A stretch of DNA of 64,000 nucleotides from Ganoderma boninense (lineage: Eukaryota > Basidiomycota > Agaricomycetes > Polyporales > Polyporaceae). Position numbers and translations under genes: made by a program. Under the pieces are notes generated by a model. That model did not search any database. It worked only from the letters and a program-made list of their open reading frames with translations, and was not told the origin of the DNA. Positions 11,201-23,163 of this stretch are shown here, in pieces (within the stretch, counting starts at the first letter, position 1; each line of letters opens with the position of its first letter). The stretch spans positions 2,108,001 to 2,172,000 of the forward strand of contig CM035308.1 of NCBI GenBank assembly GCA_002900995.3. Direction: 5' to 3'.

Positions 11201-13074
11201 AGGCAAGCGCTGAACATGAAGACGCAGATTGGCTTCCTAACCATGTCCTGGTGATGCATGTGCTACTGGTTTTTGCCTTGCTCAACCCACTTGTGATCCC
11301 ATTCGCCTTGGTCTATTTCTCTGTAGAAAGGAGTGAGTACCGTCGTTCCTGACATTGCCAAGCCATGCTGACTCGCATTGCAGCCGTCGTAAAGAACCAG
11401 GTATGATCAATACTAAGGACCCTAGTCATCAGTAACAAACTCAGTTTTTCTCTAGCTACTCCACGTTTATGCGAAGAACTATGAAGGTAATGGCCAGAAG
11501 TTGCTCATTCGGATGGTTCGGTATTCGTTGGATGGTATGAACAGATGTGTACGCATTGTGGCTTGTCTCGACTGACATCTGTTCAGGTTTGATTCTTGCA
11601 CAAGTCGTCTTCCTGGCGTATATGGTTGTCAACAAGAAAACAGTTAATGTGGCAATCTCCGCCGTTCTGATCATGATCACTGCGTTGTACAAGATGTTGT
11701 GAGTACCCCCTTATCTCAGTCACTATCCTCGTCTTAGCGTTTCATTTATGTAGCCTTACTCGGCTCTGTCGAGCTCGTTTCGAGCGTGACGACATTCTGG
11801 AGGCCCAGCTCGTTTGTGGCACTGGGCATGCGACGGAGGAGCTCATTGACGAAGGAGCGCCGACAACTGGGGACGCTGGTCGAGCTGACTTGCAGGCGAC
11901 TTTGTCTAATGACATCACAGGCGATGTTTTTCCCTGGCGTCTTCCTTTCAAGCTGAACTTCGCATACGCTTCAGTGGCTAGTCGACCGCGCCAGTCTCCA
12001 CGGCATTTACCTAACCCCTTTGGTCCACCACGTCGATCTTCCTCTACAGTTCCGCTCAATTCGTCGTCCCCCACGGAAGAAGGACCTCTCAGAAGACCAA
12101 CTCTAGAGACGTGCCGGGAAGCCAGCAACGGTCGCGAGAGTCCACTTCACCATGAGTCGAATCCTGCGGTCGTTACGAAACACCATCCACATCGGCCATG
12201 GGAGGACGAGTCTTCACTGAATCATACCTATGAAAACCCTTATTATACACGAAGCATCGACAACCTGCTGTGGCTACCTCGCAATCCTTTGGATATCCTC
12301 AACCTGGACGATACTGTCGACCTTCGCATGTCGTTGACGACGCAACCAGGCGCAGGCCGATTAGGCGCGTGGCGCGAGGAGAACTTTATCGAGTCTGGGT
12401 TCTCGATTCCATTCACTACTAGCATCGCCAGTCTCGAGGAGGATACCGATACCGCACACCTTAGCTACTATAGGCGCTTGGATGGGACAGAGCAAATCCA
12501 GCTGCCGCCTATGATCGCATCCCGCGTGAACACCATCGACCAAGAGGAGGAAGTCGAGACAGCCCCTACCTATCGCCGACAGTCCAGACGCCCCCGATCG
12601 AACCACAGCGGTATAGGAGGGCTTCAGCGCCCGCATACATTCGATGTCGGTTCGTCAACAGGATATCGCACGCTGTCGATGGGATCAGTTTCGCAAGCGA
12701 GCAGTCGAGGCCCCCAATCAGGACCACCATCGTCCTTCGTGCTGCCGTCGGCCTCTCATCGTCGAAATCGCGCTGCTTCGATGGACCACGAGCTCGGAAT
12801 GCGCACCACGCGGGATTATCCGAGCATGGGCGCAAGATCCGCACTCTCTGTGATCGAGGGCGCCGCCTCCCGCCCGCTACCGTTGGTATATCCCAATGGT
12901 GGTGGCGGCGTTTCGGGTTCCAAAATCATCTCCGTCCAGGAGGCCGTGTACGGCGTTGCCATTGCCGAGGAAGAAGATGCAGTAGAGGATGTGCGAGATC
13001 GAGACGAGGAAGAAGAAGAGGAAGCACAGCAACCCAAATCCTGGCTGACAGCTTGGATGTTCAGAGGCTCATAA
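8216..13074 (+). CDS. CSC1/OSCA/TMEM63-type calcium-permeable channel (DUF221 family)
   Basis: This family forms osmosensitive or mechanosensitive cation channels in eukaryotic membranes. The start reads MATIQNRPFSKDYS, then a first membrane segment (GLINQSVVAGVILLVTV) split by short introns, two more hydrophobic segments (WFAVLQCFTTLVIIFP; LLWVHIVLLVWITLSWF) and an RRM-like cytosolic domain (RTIMVTNVPHSLRTEKELKE). Downstream of an intron starting near 10198 comes the multi-pass core, with FNYYYWLPNHVLVMHVLL and TVNVAISAVLIMITALYKML. The C-terminal ~430 residues are low-complexity, Ser/Arg-rich and end in a Glu/Asp run before LTAWMFRGS. The cytosolic domain also has a long Ala/Arg-rich insertion around 9480-9880. 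At least eight introns. Family call firm; which CSC1 subclass is open. Confidence 0.88.
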
Positions 13075-13575
13075 CCACGACTTACGACCCCGATGACACT
13101 GTACGACTCATATGCTTTTTGCTGGATCTTTCATCGCCGACACGGGGGCCGGGGCGGCTGTAACTTATACCTACACTTTTTCCCGCATACACGCATGCTC
13201 ATGTTCGCACTTGGCGACCGTCAGGTTCATACCCCCGAAGACATACCCTTCTGTACCAGTTTAATCACGTCAATATATCCACGGTATATCCGAGAACGTC
13301 TCCGAGAACCGCGTGGGCCCGTTCATTGCGACCCCGAACTACATTCGTTCAGGATCCGCAAACGTGATCATATGCACTCCACGCATCTTCCAGTCATCCC
13401 GACGTTTAGCCTTATGCGGGCAACCCTCGCTGACAGTGCAAAGGCTCAATCGTATCGTCCATCCTGGAGCCTATATGTTTCCGGAATATGATCCGCGGGT
13501 GGGTACTTAAGCACCAAGGCTCGGGACACAATGTGAGCCCATAGCCCCGCCTGCGTTTTTTTTCATATTGTCGGT
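13075..13575. promoter_or_regulatory. Intergenic region upstream of the GH131 gene
   Basis: About 500 bp between the channel stop codon and the GH131 start. It contains AT-richer patches (for example ATATATCC and GGTATATCC near 13272-13290) but I can support no specific element. It presumably holds the terminator of the first gene and the promoter of the second. Confidence 0.45.
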
Positions 13576-15083
13576 ATGGTTTCTGCCTTCGCGTCATTGC
13601 TCGCCCTCGCCAGTGTCGTCCACGGTGGTACTACTATCTGGGATGGTAAGTCTTCACTCATAATTGCAAATGATGAAAGGGTCAAACAGTCCTACTGGTA
13701 GGTTCCTTCAACCCCTTCACTACGGTCGCGGCCTTCGACAAATGTGAGTGCACTCCTGTGGAGTCTCTTCGCGATTTTTGACGTACTCAATTCGCAGGGT
13801 CCTGGGCTGATGAGGTTGGGACCTACCAATGGGTATGTGAACAAGTACTCATGAATGACTTTTCTCTAATAACGTCCCTCGTAGTATATCCATGGCAGCC
13901 AACCCACTTCGCACTACCTTGCTCTGGACCCCTCTTACAAAAACCCGGCTGATACTGCTGAGGCCAACGGACTACGCATGACCATTGACTCTACTGCCAC
14001 ATGGAATTCTAATATGGAGAGGTAACGTTGTCACGCTACATAGCCTGTAGCCAGATTTTGACCTCTTGAAAGAGCCGAGCTTATTCCCCAGACTACTCAG
14101 AACCTGGGTACTGGAAACCTCTTCTACCACTTCTCCTTGATGCACTCAGATACAAATCCTCCCGATGTAAGTGTGGCCATCCGATTTAGGTTTTTGAACC
14201 CTCTGCTCATCCACTGCATGCACTATCGGGGGGGTTCAGTCAACTCTTGAGCACCAGATCTTCTTCTTTGAGTCCCATTTCACGGAGGTACGTTCTGGGG
14301 TCACAAATATTGCCTTTGTATTGCTCAATGTTTCTTCCTCCTCTGTAGCTCAAGTACGGTGTTGCCCCCAACCCAACAGATCTGGAGTGGCACGTTGGCG
14401 GGCAGCCTCAGTGGAGCACGTCGTTTGCCGCGGGCCAGTGGTACAACTTTGCCTACGACATTGACGTGAGTATTGTTTCCTTCGGTCGTTGAGCTCTTGA
14501 CCAATATCAGTGTCTTACCTCTCGTTCGTTCAGTTCTCCGCCGGCACTGTTGGTCTTTGGGCTTCGAACGGGTCGTCTCCCCTCACCAAAGTCGCAAACA
14601 ATATCGCGGCCTCGACTTCCACCAACTCCGAAGACTTCCACGTTGGCGTCCTCCGCATTGTGAACACCGATGCGCCTGAGGACTGGTACGTGTCCGGAGT
14701 GTACATTGAGTCCGGCCCCATCACGACCGCCATCGGGTCTGGATCCGGGACATCCAACCCCTCCTCTCCGAGCTCGACCACCGTTGTACCCACGACCACG
14801 GCCCCTGCTTCCACGGCCCCTTCATCGACTGCGCCATCGACGACCAGCTCGGCTTCTGGAGCTACTCAGACTCAGTGGGGTCAATGCGGAGGTATGTTAC
14901 TCTCTGCTGATCGTGATTCATGTCGAGTAAAATCCGTTGCAGGGACAGGTTACACTGGAGCGACAGTCTGCGCTAGCCCGTTCACCTGCGTGGCTGTATC
15001 TCCTCCTTACTACTACCAGGTGAGGTTATTTTAATCACCTTTCAGTTATCGTTGAACTCTAATCGAGAATCTAGTGCCAATGA
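13576..15083 (+). CDS. Secreted GH131 beta-glucanase with C-terminal CBM1
   Basis: GH131 enzymes cleave beta-1,3/1,4/1,6-glucans outside the cell; CBM1 is the small fungal cellulose-binding module. The protein begins with a signal peptide (MVSAFASLLALASVVHGG) and continues TTIWDGSFNPFT, FDKWSWADEVG and YIHGSQPTSHYLALDPSYKN, then EHQIFFFESHFTELKYG and FYHFSLMHSDTN. A Ser/Thr/Pro-rich linker follows (14730-14870). The CBM1 (TQWGQCGG, GYTGATVCASPFTC, PPYYYQCQ) keeps four cysteines and the Trp/Tyr/Tyr binding face. It is split by introns inside QCG-G and before the last QCQ. At least eight short introns; TGA at 15081-15083. The catalytic acids were not mapped. It sits alone among housekeeping genes. 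Confidence 0.9.
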
Positions 15084-15468
15084 AGTGTTGGCGAAGGATC
15101 GTCTCGCATGCGCTGGTGAGATTGATTCGGATGGAGATTCGAGCAAGAGAGGCAACGTATATAATCGAGCTCCACTGGAGGAATTGGTACAGCGAGGAGC
15201 AACGGGATATCGGTGTTAACTTAGAGAGCCGAGATCAGACACGAAATACATTCTATTCAATTGGAAGTTCGATGAGATTTCCAACGACAACAATAGAGTT
15301 GAAAACGTCCAATACGTTATGCTAGATACTCGGTAGGCTACAATATGATACATGAAATGATTGCGTGCTTGTTGACGATATACAGTGAGAGCTCGTCCAT
15401 AGGCCAGTCGGCAACAGTCAGATCAGCATTTACCTAGTCGCGACCATTCACATTGGACAGAAATCAAG
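15084..15468. other. Convergent intergenic spacer
   Basis: About 385 bp between the 3' ends of the GH131 gene and the Cep57-like gene. It is AT-richer than the flanking genes and has no coding-like frame on either strand. Confidence 0.5.
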
Positions 15469-18400
15469 CTATGAACTAGGGTATCTACGGACGGGAATGC
15501 GTCCCTGAGATGCGATGGGGACATTCCTGGAGCTGGCAGCCTTTTCTGGAACGACGGACTCACTGACTGGCTTGTCCTTGAACGCCAAAAGGTCGTATAA
15601 CGACGCTATCTGGTTGCCCTGCATTGTAGAAGCGAAGGTCAGCATGGGCTGCAAAACTGAGCGACAAACTCTCACCTTCTGCTCCAGGATGTCTATGACT
15701 TCTCGCAGATGGTCAGCCAAAACGTTTCGCTTGACAACGTTGGACACAGGATCCATGTCCTTATACTGGTCCGCAAGTTCCACATATATGCTAACGACGG
15801 AGTTTGGTAAGCGAGCAGTCGAAGAATTCCAGAGTCAGATTGGGAAACGAACCTCTTGTAATGCGTGAAGTCATCCTCGAGCTCCCTCAATACCCGTGCT
15901 AGCACAGTCTGCGGCGGCACGCGGTCACCCTCCCCGTTCCTGACACCCTTAGCGGCATATGCCTTCCGATCCCGCGCATCCTCCGGGCCCTCCACGAACC
16001 CTTCATCGTCGGTATCCTCTGCCTGATGCCGCTGGTGCTCCCGCAGCCACGACGCGGCCTGCTCGACCTCGGCGGGGCGCCGCCTTCGTCGCCGGTGGCA
16101 CACAGTGCACGTCTCAGCGTTGTGCTCGGGGGCGGAGAAGAACAGGCGTTCAAGGTGCGCTCCGCGAATCTGGGGAAACGCAGGTTCGCCTTCGGCCGCC
16201 TGGGGTGCAGTGTGGGCCCTGCGCTTTTGACTTGCGGAGCTTGATCGCGGGGCGGTAGCGGGTGTGGGTGCAGTGGGTCGGGGCTGGGGCTGTGTTTGCG
16301 CGCGTGTGGTGTCGAGATGTGGAGACGTCGGCCGGCTGCTTGGGGGCGGGCTCGGATCAGCAGCGAAGCGGACGGAGTACTCGAGCTGGCGAACGAGGTT
16401 TGAGGGAGGAGTCGAACTTGACGCCTCGGGCGCGAGCATCATCGGCGGCGAGCGCGCACGCGAGACTCTTCGAGACTGGCTGGGAATGGGCTGCCTCGAC
16501 CAGCTGCGTGATGGTTCTTGGGGCTCGGATTGCGAACTGTCTTGTGAACGAGACTGGATGGAGCGGTTTGACCTGCGCTCTTCGACTTCCTGTGTGATGC
16601 GGCTGACCTCTTCCTCGTCCAGGAAAGGTTTGGATCCATTCGGGTTAGCAGCGCTTGGGCTTTGAGAAGACGCAAGCGTCGCACGATCGGTTCGCATTGT
16701 CCTATCCGCTGAGCCTAGACCCAGTCTCCGCCGTGGAGAAGGTGTAGGGGAGCGGTGGCTGATTGACTCCTCGGTGACTTCGTCTTCGCTCTCTGCCAAT
16801 GACTGGATTGTCACATGTTGCGGCTGGGGAGGTTGGGCTTCAACTTGAGGTTCTTCGTCTTCACTCTCGTCCTCACTGCTCCGCTCGGCAGACTCTGTCG
16901 CAGACTCTTGTTCGTGGCTGGTGGGCTGCTCTCGGAAACCTCGCCGTTCTTTTAGGCCCTCCTCAACAACCCCACGAAGGACCTCGACTTCGCCTGCGAG
17001 CCGCTCCACCTCCGACCTCAGCTTGTCCACTTCCTTGCTCTTCTCGGCTAGTGCCCGAGCATCAGAATCACGGAGGGAACGAAGTTCGAGCAGGAGTTGT
17101 TTATGTTCGGACAGCTCGGCCGTTAGACGTGTGAGGTGCGAACGGAGGGTTGTGATCAAAGCCTCCAGGGCTACAAGATTCGGTCAGTGGTCTGAAGTTC
17201 GAGTCGGTACTGGTGGTGTTCCTGACCTTTCTTCTCCTCCACAGCAGCCTTATATCGTGTCTCTGCAGCGGCAAGTTCTGCCTGGTTTTCCTCCACCTTC
17301 TTTTGTTGTTCTTGCTGCTCCTGCAAGTGTTCACGCTGGCCGACCACGCGCTTCTTGCTCGCCTGCGGCTCCATGTCCCTGCTGACACTCTGTTCGTGCT
17401 CCATGATGCGCGTTCGTTCTCTAGCAACCTCCTTCTTGCACGCCTCAAGCTCCAGTTCGAGCTCCCGAACGCGCCTCCGCGACACACTGTTCTCTGCCTC
17501 AAGATGACTCAGCTTGTTCTGGACAACAGCCAACGTGGCAACAAGCCGTGCTGGAACGAGGTCAGTGATCGTTATTCAAGTATCGATCCGTCTGGCGCAC
17601 CTTCCGTTTCTGTAGTGCTCCGAGGATCGTATCCATAGAATTCAACATCGACCTTCGCCGGTGAAGCGACAGCCGAAGTGAGTCCAGTCACATCCGGGAG
17701 TTGTACGCTCTTTTTGAACGGAGTGGAGGCAAATAACATCCTCTCTGACCTCTCGCCCACCATCTGCTTTAAGGGGCTGCGATAGGGCTGGTGCTTCCGC
17801 GCAGGAATCGTGCTGTGGTGGTATGCGGCTCGTGGTGTTGCCTCCCCTACAGGTTGTCGCGTGTTGCGCTTTATGGCTGCGTCAGCCTCGACCTCGATTT
17901 CTCGTGCTAACCCACGGGCCATCGTGGTGAACTTGGATGACTCGTCTGCCTGCTGCTGCTCTCGGCGGGACTGGCGCAAGGACGGCGTTGCGGGCGTGAT
18001 CTGCACTTCAGGCTCGGTATGTCCAACTGAAGTGCTATGCTGGGCGTAGGAAAGCGACTGGTTCATGCGGCGCTGCGGACGTGGGGTGGACGCGGGGAAA
18101 TGGCGAGCGACTGCCGAGCGATCCGGGGTGGAACTTCGGATGGTGACATTGGCCACACGAGGGGACGTAAAGCCTTGTGCGCTTCGTGGCCGCTTTGGTG
18201 AGAAGGTTAGGTGGCTGAGAGCGTCTGCGAGACGGGGTCGCGAGTCCTGTTGGGGTTGGGGAGAGATAGGCTCGGTCAAGTCTGAGCTTGAGGATGAGGA
18301 GGTGGAACGGATTGTGTGGGGCGGTGCGTGCCCTGATTGGAGGACGCGGTCGAGTTCGGCGGTGTCGTCTACGACGAGGGGATCGAAGTCGACGACGCTT

Positions 18401-18962
18401 GCTGTCTACAAAATGAGAATTGAGTGAATCAACTATTGATGATGAGCATAGAGGCAAGGAGACAACGAACGATCTGCCTTGACTTTGTGGAGTTGGCATC
18501 GAAACCCTTGACGCGACCAGCTATGCCAGCCATGATGCCCTGGAGAGGGCGGTCGGGGTCATATTCTGCACCGCTCAAACTGAGATCTCTCCTAGGTCCT
18601 CTGGCACCTGCCAAACCGGCACTGATAGTGAGTGCACTTGCGTGGTGTGCTGCGGTAGAAAGGGATTCGGCGGCGTAGGGCTGAACACCGTCGTCGGTGT
18701 GGTAGGACCAAGCGTGGAATCTACTGTGTTCATGGGGATCATAGTCGTCGCCGGAGCGATGGTCGAAGGAGGCAAATGCAGAGAAGGGAGGGGAGGGGAC
18801 GGAGGCATGGCGAGGGTACTCGACGTCGGAGTAGTCGTCTGGAGTGGAGGAGAGGTGGAGGGAGAGGTCGGTGTGCTGTAGATTGTGTTCGAGCTGGACA
18901 CGCTGCTGCTCGAGCTCGTCGCCTCTGATGGAGAAGTCGAGATGCGCTGACCGCCTCGACAT
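15469..18962 (-). CDS. Cep57/Ppc89-like centrosome or spindle-pole-body coiled-coil protein
   Basis: The N-terminus (MSRRSAHLDFSIRGDELEQQ) leads into a long disordered Ser/Arg-rich region, then coiled coils (LSHLEAENSVSRRRVREL at about 17480; LRSEVERLAGEVEVLRGVV at about 17000), then Ser/Pro-rich sequence. The C-terminal block is the most telling: HLERLFFSAPEHNAETCTVC followed by an Arg run, LRELEDDFTHYK, VELADQYKDMDPVSNVVKRN, LADHLREVIDILEQK and ASLYDLLAFKDKP. This matches the fungal Cep57-type microtubule-binding C-terminus found in Ppc89-like proteins. TAG lies at 15471-15469; about five introns. It shares a 304-bp divergent promoter with BMS1. The family call rests on remembered motif resemblance, so I hold it moderately; a structural role at the microtubule-organising centre is inference. 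Confidence 0.72.
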
Positions 18963-19266
18963 GGCTAGGAAGGTATCGCAGACGGGCGACGACGGGGAGA
19001 GTGTGAGCGAAGAGCGAAGAGCGACGAGCGACGCGGGAGAGAGCCCGAGGGAAAGCCAAGCAGCCAAACCTGGCGCCGGCGGCAAAGCCAAGTTCGAACA
19101 CAGACGCCCGCCCTTAAACATCGACGCGCTTCTCACGTGGCCGTGTATCCAAACCCTAACCCCGGCCCCCTCCATTTTCCACAAGCGCCCATTCGATCGC
19201 TGCTCTCTGAGACTCTGCCAGTCCCTCAGGCTGCTGCTTGCTGCTCCGCCCTCTCGCTCTCTCCCC
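18963..19266. promoter_or_regulatory. Divergent promoter region, Cep57-like / BMS1
   Basis: 304 bp separate the two start codons. The BMS1 side becomes pyrimidine-rich just before the start (ccctctcgctctctcccc), as is usual for fungal housekeeping promoters. No other element is assigned. Confidence 0.5.
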
Positions 19267-22200
19267 ATGGACTCCCACACACACACAAGGCACATCGTCC
19301 GTCGCAGTCCGGCGCAAAGGCAGACAAGAAAAAGTCCGCAAAGGGCAAAGGAAAGGAGAAGCACCATGGCTTCAACGAAAAGGTCCTCCCCCTCCTCTCC
19401 ATCTTCACTCTCCGCTCACCTTCTTCTGCAGGCGTTTGCACCCACGTCCGGTCGCAACGCAGACAGGCAAGGCCGTCGAACTGCCGAGCGTGACCAGACT
19501 CGTCTCCATGTTCCCCTTGTCGACCGCACCCCCGATGACCAGCCCCCTCCCACCGTCGTTGCTGTCGTCGGTCCTCCCGGCGTCGGCAAGTCCACCCTCC
19601 TAAAGTCTCTCATCCGCCGTTACACAAAACAGACCCTCAGCCATATTCATGGCCCCGTAACCGTTGTCAGCGGCAAGAAGAAGCGCATCACCTTCCTCGA
19701 ATCCAACAATGACCTCAACTCCATGATCGACATTGCCAAGGTTGCTGACTTGGTTCTCCTCATGATTGACGGCTCATACGGCTTCGAGATGGTATGTTTA
19801 AGGCCATTATCATATGACATCCACCCTGAACCCTCTCCCAGGAAACATTCGAGTTCCTCAACGTTCTTCAGGCCCACGGTTTCCCGAAGGTCATCGGTGT
19901 CCTTACCCACCTTGACCTTATCAAGAAGGCCGCTACCCTGCGCGCCACCAAGAAGGCCTTGAAAAAGCGCTTCTGGACAGAGATTTACCAAGGTGCTAAA
20001 CTATTCTACCTCTCCGGCGTCCTTAACGGACGTTATCCCGACACCGAAATCCTCAATCTCTCCCGCTTCATCTCCGTCATGAAGTTCCGCCCTCTCGTCT
20101 TCCGCAACCAGCACCCTTACATGCTTGCCGATCGTTTCGAGGACCTCACCCCTCGTGAACAGGTCCGCGCTTCCCAGGGCAAGTGTGATCGCACTGTCAC
20201 CCTCTATGGTTATTTGCGTGGAACCAACTACCGCATGGGCACCAAGGTCCATATCCCGGGGGTGGGTGACCTCGACATTAAGACCGTCCAGATTCTCGGT
20301 GACCCATGTCCTCTGCCCGACGCCGAGTCGGAGAAGCGGCGGAAGCTGAGCGAGAAGAAGAAATTGCTCATCCACGCTCCCATGAGCGACGTTGGTGGCG
20401 TTATCTACGACAAGGATGCCGTATACATCAATGTACCCGGTAACTTTACCAAAGGTGGCGTAGAAAGTAAATCTACTTTTCATCCATTCAAAACCACCGA
20501 TTGATGCTAATCTTCACCTTCGCCATTAACCTTACAATCTTGCAGATCCCGGAGAAGGAGAGCAGATGGTCCTCGACCTCCAGGATGTGGATGCCACGCT
20601 AGAGGATGCGGTAGCGAAGAGCCAGATTCGACTGTTCGGCTCATCCTCTCGCCCGCTCGCTCTCCAGGCCGAAGCGGGCCCGAGTAGTCTGCAATCGAGT
20701 CATTCCTTCTCGGATGAGTCAGACTCGGAAGGAATTGACTATAGCGAGGAGGATGGTGAGGAAGATGGGGACGGGGACGACGATGAAGGTTTTGGTTCTG
20801 GGCAAGACTGGGAAGACGATGCGTCCGAGATCCCGGAGGACGAGGAGAGCTTTGGGGACCGTGGCCGATCAGCGCCTCGGACTGTACGACGGTCCGTGCA
20901 GGGACTTTCGTTAAGCGGAGGCAAGCGTGGACAAGTTGAGTACGCTGAGAGCGACTCGGACATGGGTGACGAGGATGATGACCACTCTGGGCCGCCTCGA
21001 CGTTTTGTCCGCTTCGAAGGGGAAGACACATTCGACGTCCCAAGTGACGATGAAGCGGGGGATGATGCGTCGGAGGAAGAGGACGAGGACGTTCCGCAGT
21101 GGAAGACGGACCTCAGGCAGAAGGCACAAGCGATGTTCCAGGCGACAGCGCAAACTCGCAAACGTCGAGATTGGACGAAACTCATATACCACTCGACTGC
21201 TTCCCCGGAGTCGGTTCTTGGGCTTGATGGCGAAGGAGAGCCATTGCCATCGAACTCGCCTGAAATGGATGACGACGACTTCTTCACCATCAAGCGTACC
21301 ACTTCAGTCAAGCCCGAGGAGGAGCTCGACCGGACCAAAGAGCCTGTCAGCTCTGAGGATCTGTTAGAATGGGAGGACGAACAATTGCTCGACTCCATCC
21401 GCCACCTATTCATCACTGGCTCATCCCCCCAGCAAGCCGAAGGACTCGACTCCAATGGTGACCCATACGAGGAGGAGGGCGGTTCGTATGGTGAGGATGA
21501 CGACGAGGACGTCGAGGACGACGATGGAGAGGGCAACGGCGAGTCCCGGCCCTCTCTCAACAAGGACGCCGCCGCTCTTGCCGCGAAGAAGGCTGAATTG
21601 AAACGCAAATTCGACGAGCAGTATGATGAACCCGATGCAGCCAAGACCGACTTCTATACGGAGGCAAAGGAGGCGATGACCCGCCAGCAGCAGCTCAACC
21701 GCGCCGAGTTCGAAGGTGTTGACCCCGAGGCACGGGCACTCCTTGAGGGATATCGACCCGGCACGTACGTCCGCCTCGAGCTGACCTCTGTCCCCGCGGA
21801 GATGGTCGAGAACTTCGACCCAACGTACCCTCTCGTCGTTGGTGGCCTCCTACCTGCTGAGGAGCGATTTGGCTACGTTCAGGTTCGCCTCAAACGCCAC
21901 CGTTGGTTTGCGAAGACGCTCAAGACGAACGACCCGCTCATCTTCTCACTTGGTTGGCGGCGGTTCCAGACGATACCCATCTATTCGCTCGACGATCACT
22001 CGATTCGCATGCGCATGCTCAAATACACGCCCGAGCACATGCACTGCTACGCGACGTTCTATGGGCCCGCAGCCGTCCCGAACACGGGCTTCTGCGCGTT
22101 CAATGCGCTCGGTCGTGATGCGCCCGGCTTCCGAGTGAGCGCGACGGGCGTAGTGCTCGACATCGACCGCTCAGTACGTATCGTGAAGAAGCTGAAGCTG

Positions 22201-23050
22201 ACGGGCGTGCCGTTCAAGATATTCAAAAACACGGCATTCATCAAGGACATGTTCAACTCGGCGCTCGAGGTCGCCAAGTTTGAGGGCGCTAACATCCGCA
22301 CCGTGTCGGGCATCAGGGGTCAGGTGAAGAAGGCCCTGCCAAAGCCCGACGGCGCGTTCCGGGCGGCGTTCGAGGACAAGATTCTCATGAGCGGTGGGTT
22401 TTCGTATCCCCTTGTTCTCGAGGCGTCGCATCGTCTTGTTTGATTATGCGTGCTCATGGAGACGTGGTTGCTTTGTTCCAGATATCGTCTTCCTCCGTGC
22501 GTGGTATTCGATACAGCCACGCAAGTTCTACAACCCGGTGACATCGTTGCTTCTCTCGGACAAGGAGCACTGGGAGGGCATGCGTCTCACGGGCCAGGTA
22601 CGCCGTGAAGAAGGGCTGAAGACTCCCACAAACGTCAACTCGACATACAAGCGTGTCGAGCGGCCCGCTCGGCGCTTCAACCCCCTCAAAGTGCCGAAAA
22701 AGCTGCAGGCCGCCCTACCGTATGCGTCCAAGCCGAAATTGATGAAGGCCCAGCACCGGGTGACGTACATGCAAAAGCGGGCGGTGGTGATGGAGCCTGA
22801 AGAGAAGAAAGCGATGGCCTTATTGCAGCAAGTGCGCGCCTTGAGGAAGGACCAGGTGGCGAGGCGCCGAGAGAAGCAAGAGGAGCGAAGAGCTGTTCAT
22901 CGTAAAAAAGTGGAGAAGGAGGAGACGAAGAAAGGGGAGAAGGACAAGGAGAAGCGAAAGGAGTACATGCGGGTGGCAGGGTTAAAAAGTAAGCGCCAAG
23001 GAGATGATCCATCGGAAGGTAACCAGAGCAAAAAACGGAGGAAAACGTGA
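19267..23050 (+). CDS. BMS1: BMS1 ribosome biogenesis GTPase
   Basis: Bms1 is an essential nucleolar GTPase of the small-subunit processome, delivering Rcl1 to pre-rRNA. Visible in order: Walker A/G1 [29 protein letters not shown], the THLD motif, [36 protein letters not shown], an AARP2CN-type region ([32 protein letters not shown]), a long Asp/Glu-rich middle (20700-21560), and the conserved C-terminal domain ([40 protein letters not shown]), ending in a Lys/Arg/Glu tail. Introns: 19792-19841, near 20467-20545 and near 22396-22480. The N-terminus is odd: homologous-looking sequence ([17 protein letters not shown]) is out of frame with the only nearby ATG (19267), across a CA repeat. A 49-nt intron-like segment (about 19382-19430) would then shift the frame back. 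Confidence 0.93.
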
Positions 23051-23163
23051 ATGAACCGTGACCGTCTACTGCGTATATCCACTATCCACTTCAAAGTCTT
23101 CATGTGGGCCCCATTCCTCCGAACACAGGAGGTAACGAATTTGTTCACGACCTGTTCGCCGCC

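Noticed and set aside
18844..19266. Upstream extension of the BMS1 frame into the divergent promoter
   Set aside because: It overlaps exon 1 of the Cep57-like gene on the other strand and has no homologous-looking sequence.
20739..21644. 301-codon open frame on the minus strand inside BMS1, very Ser-rich
   Set aside because: It is the antisense shadow of the Asp/Glu-rich middle of BMS1 (GAG/GAC reads as serine-type codons on the other strand). No splice signals or recognisable domain.
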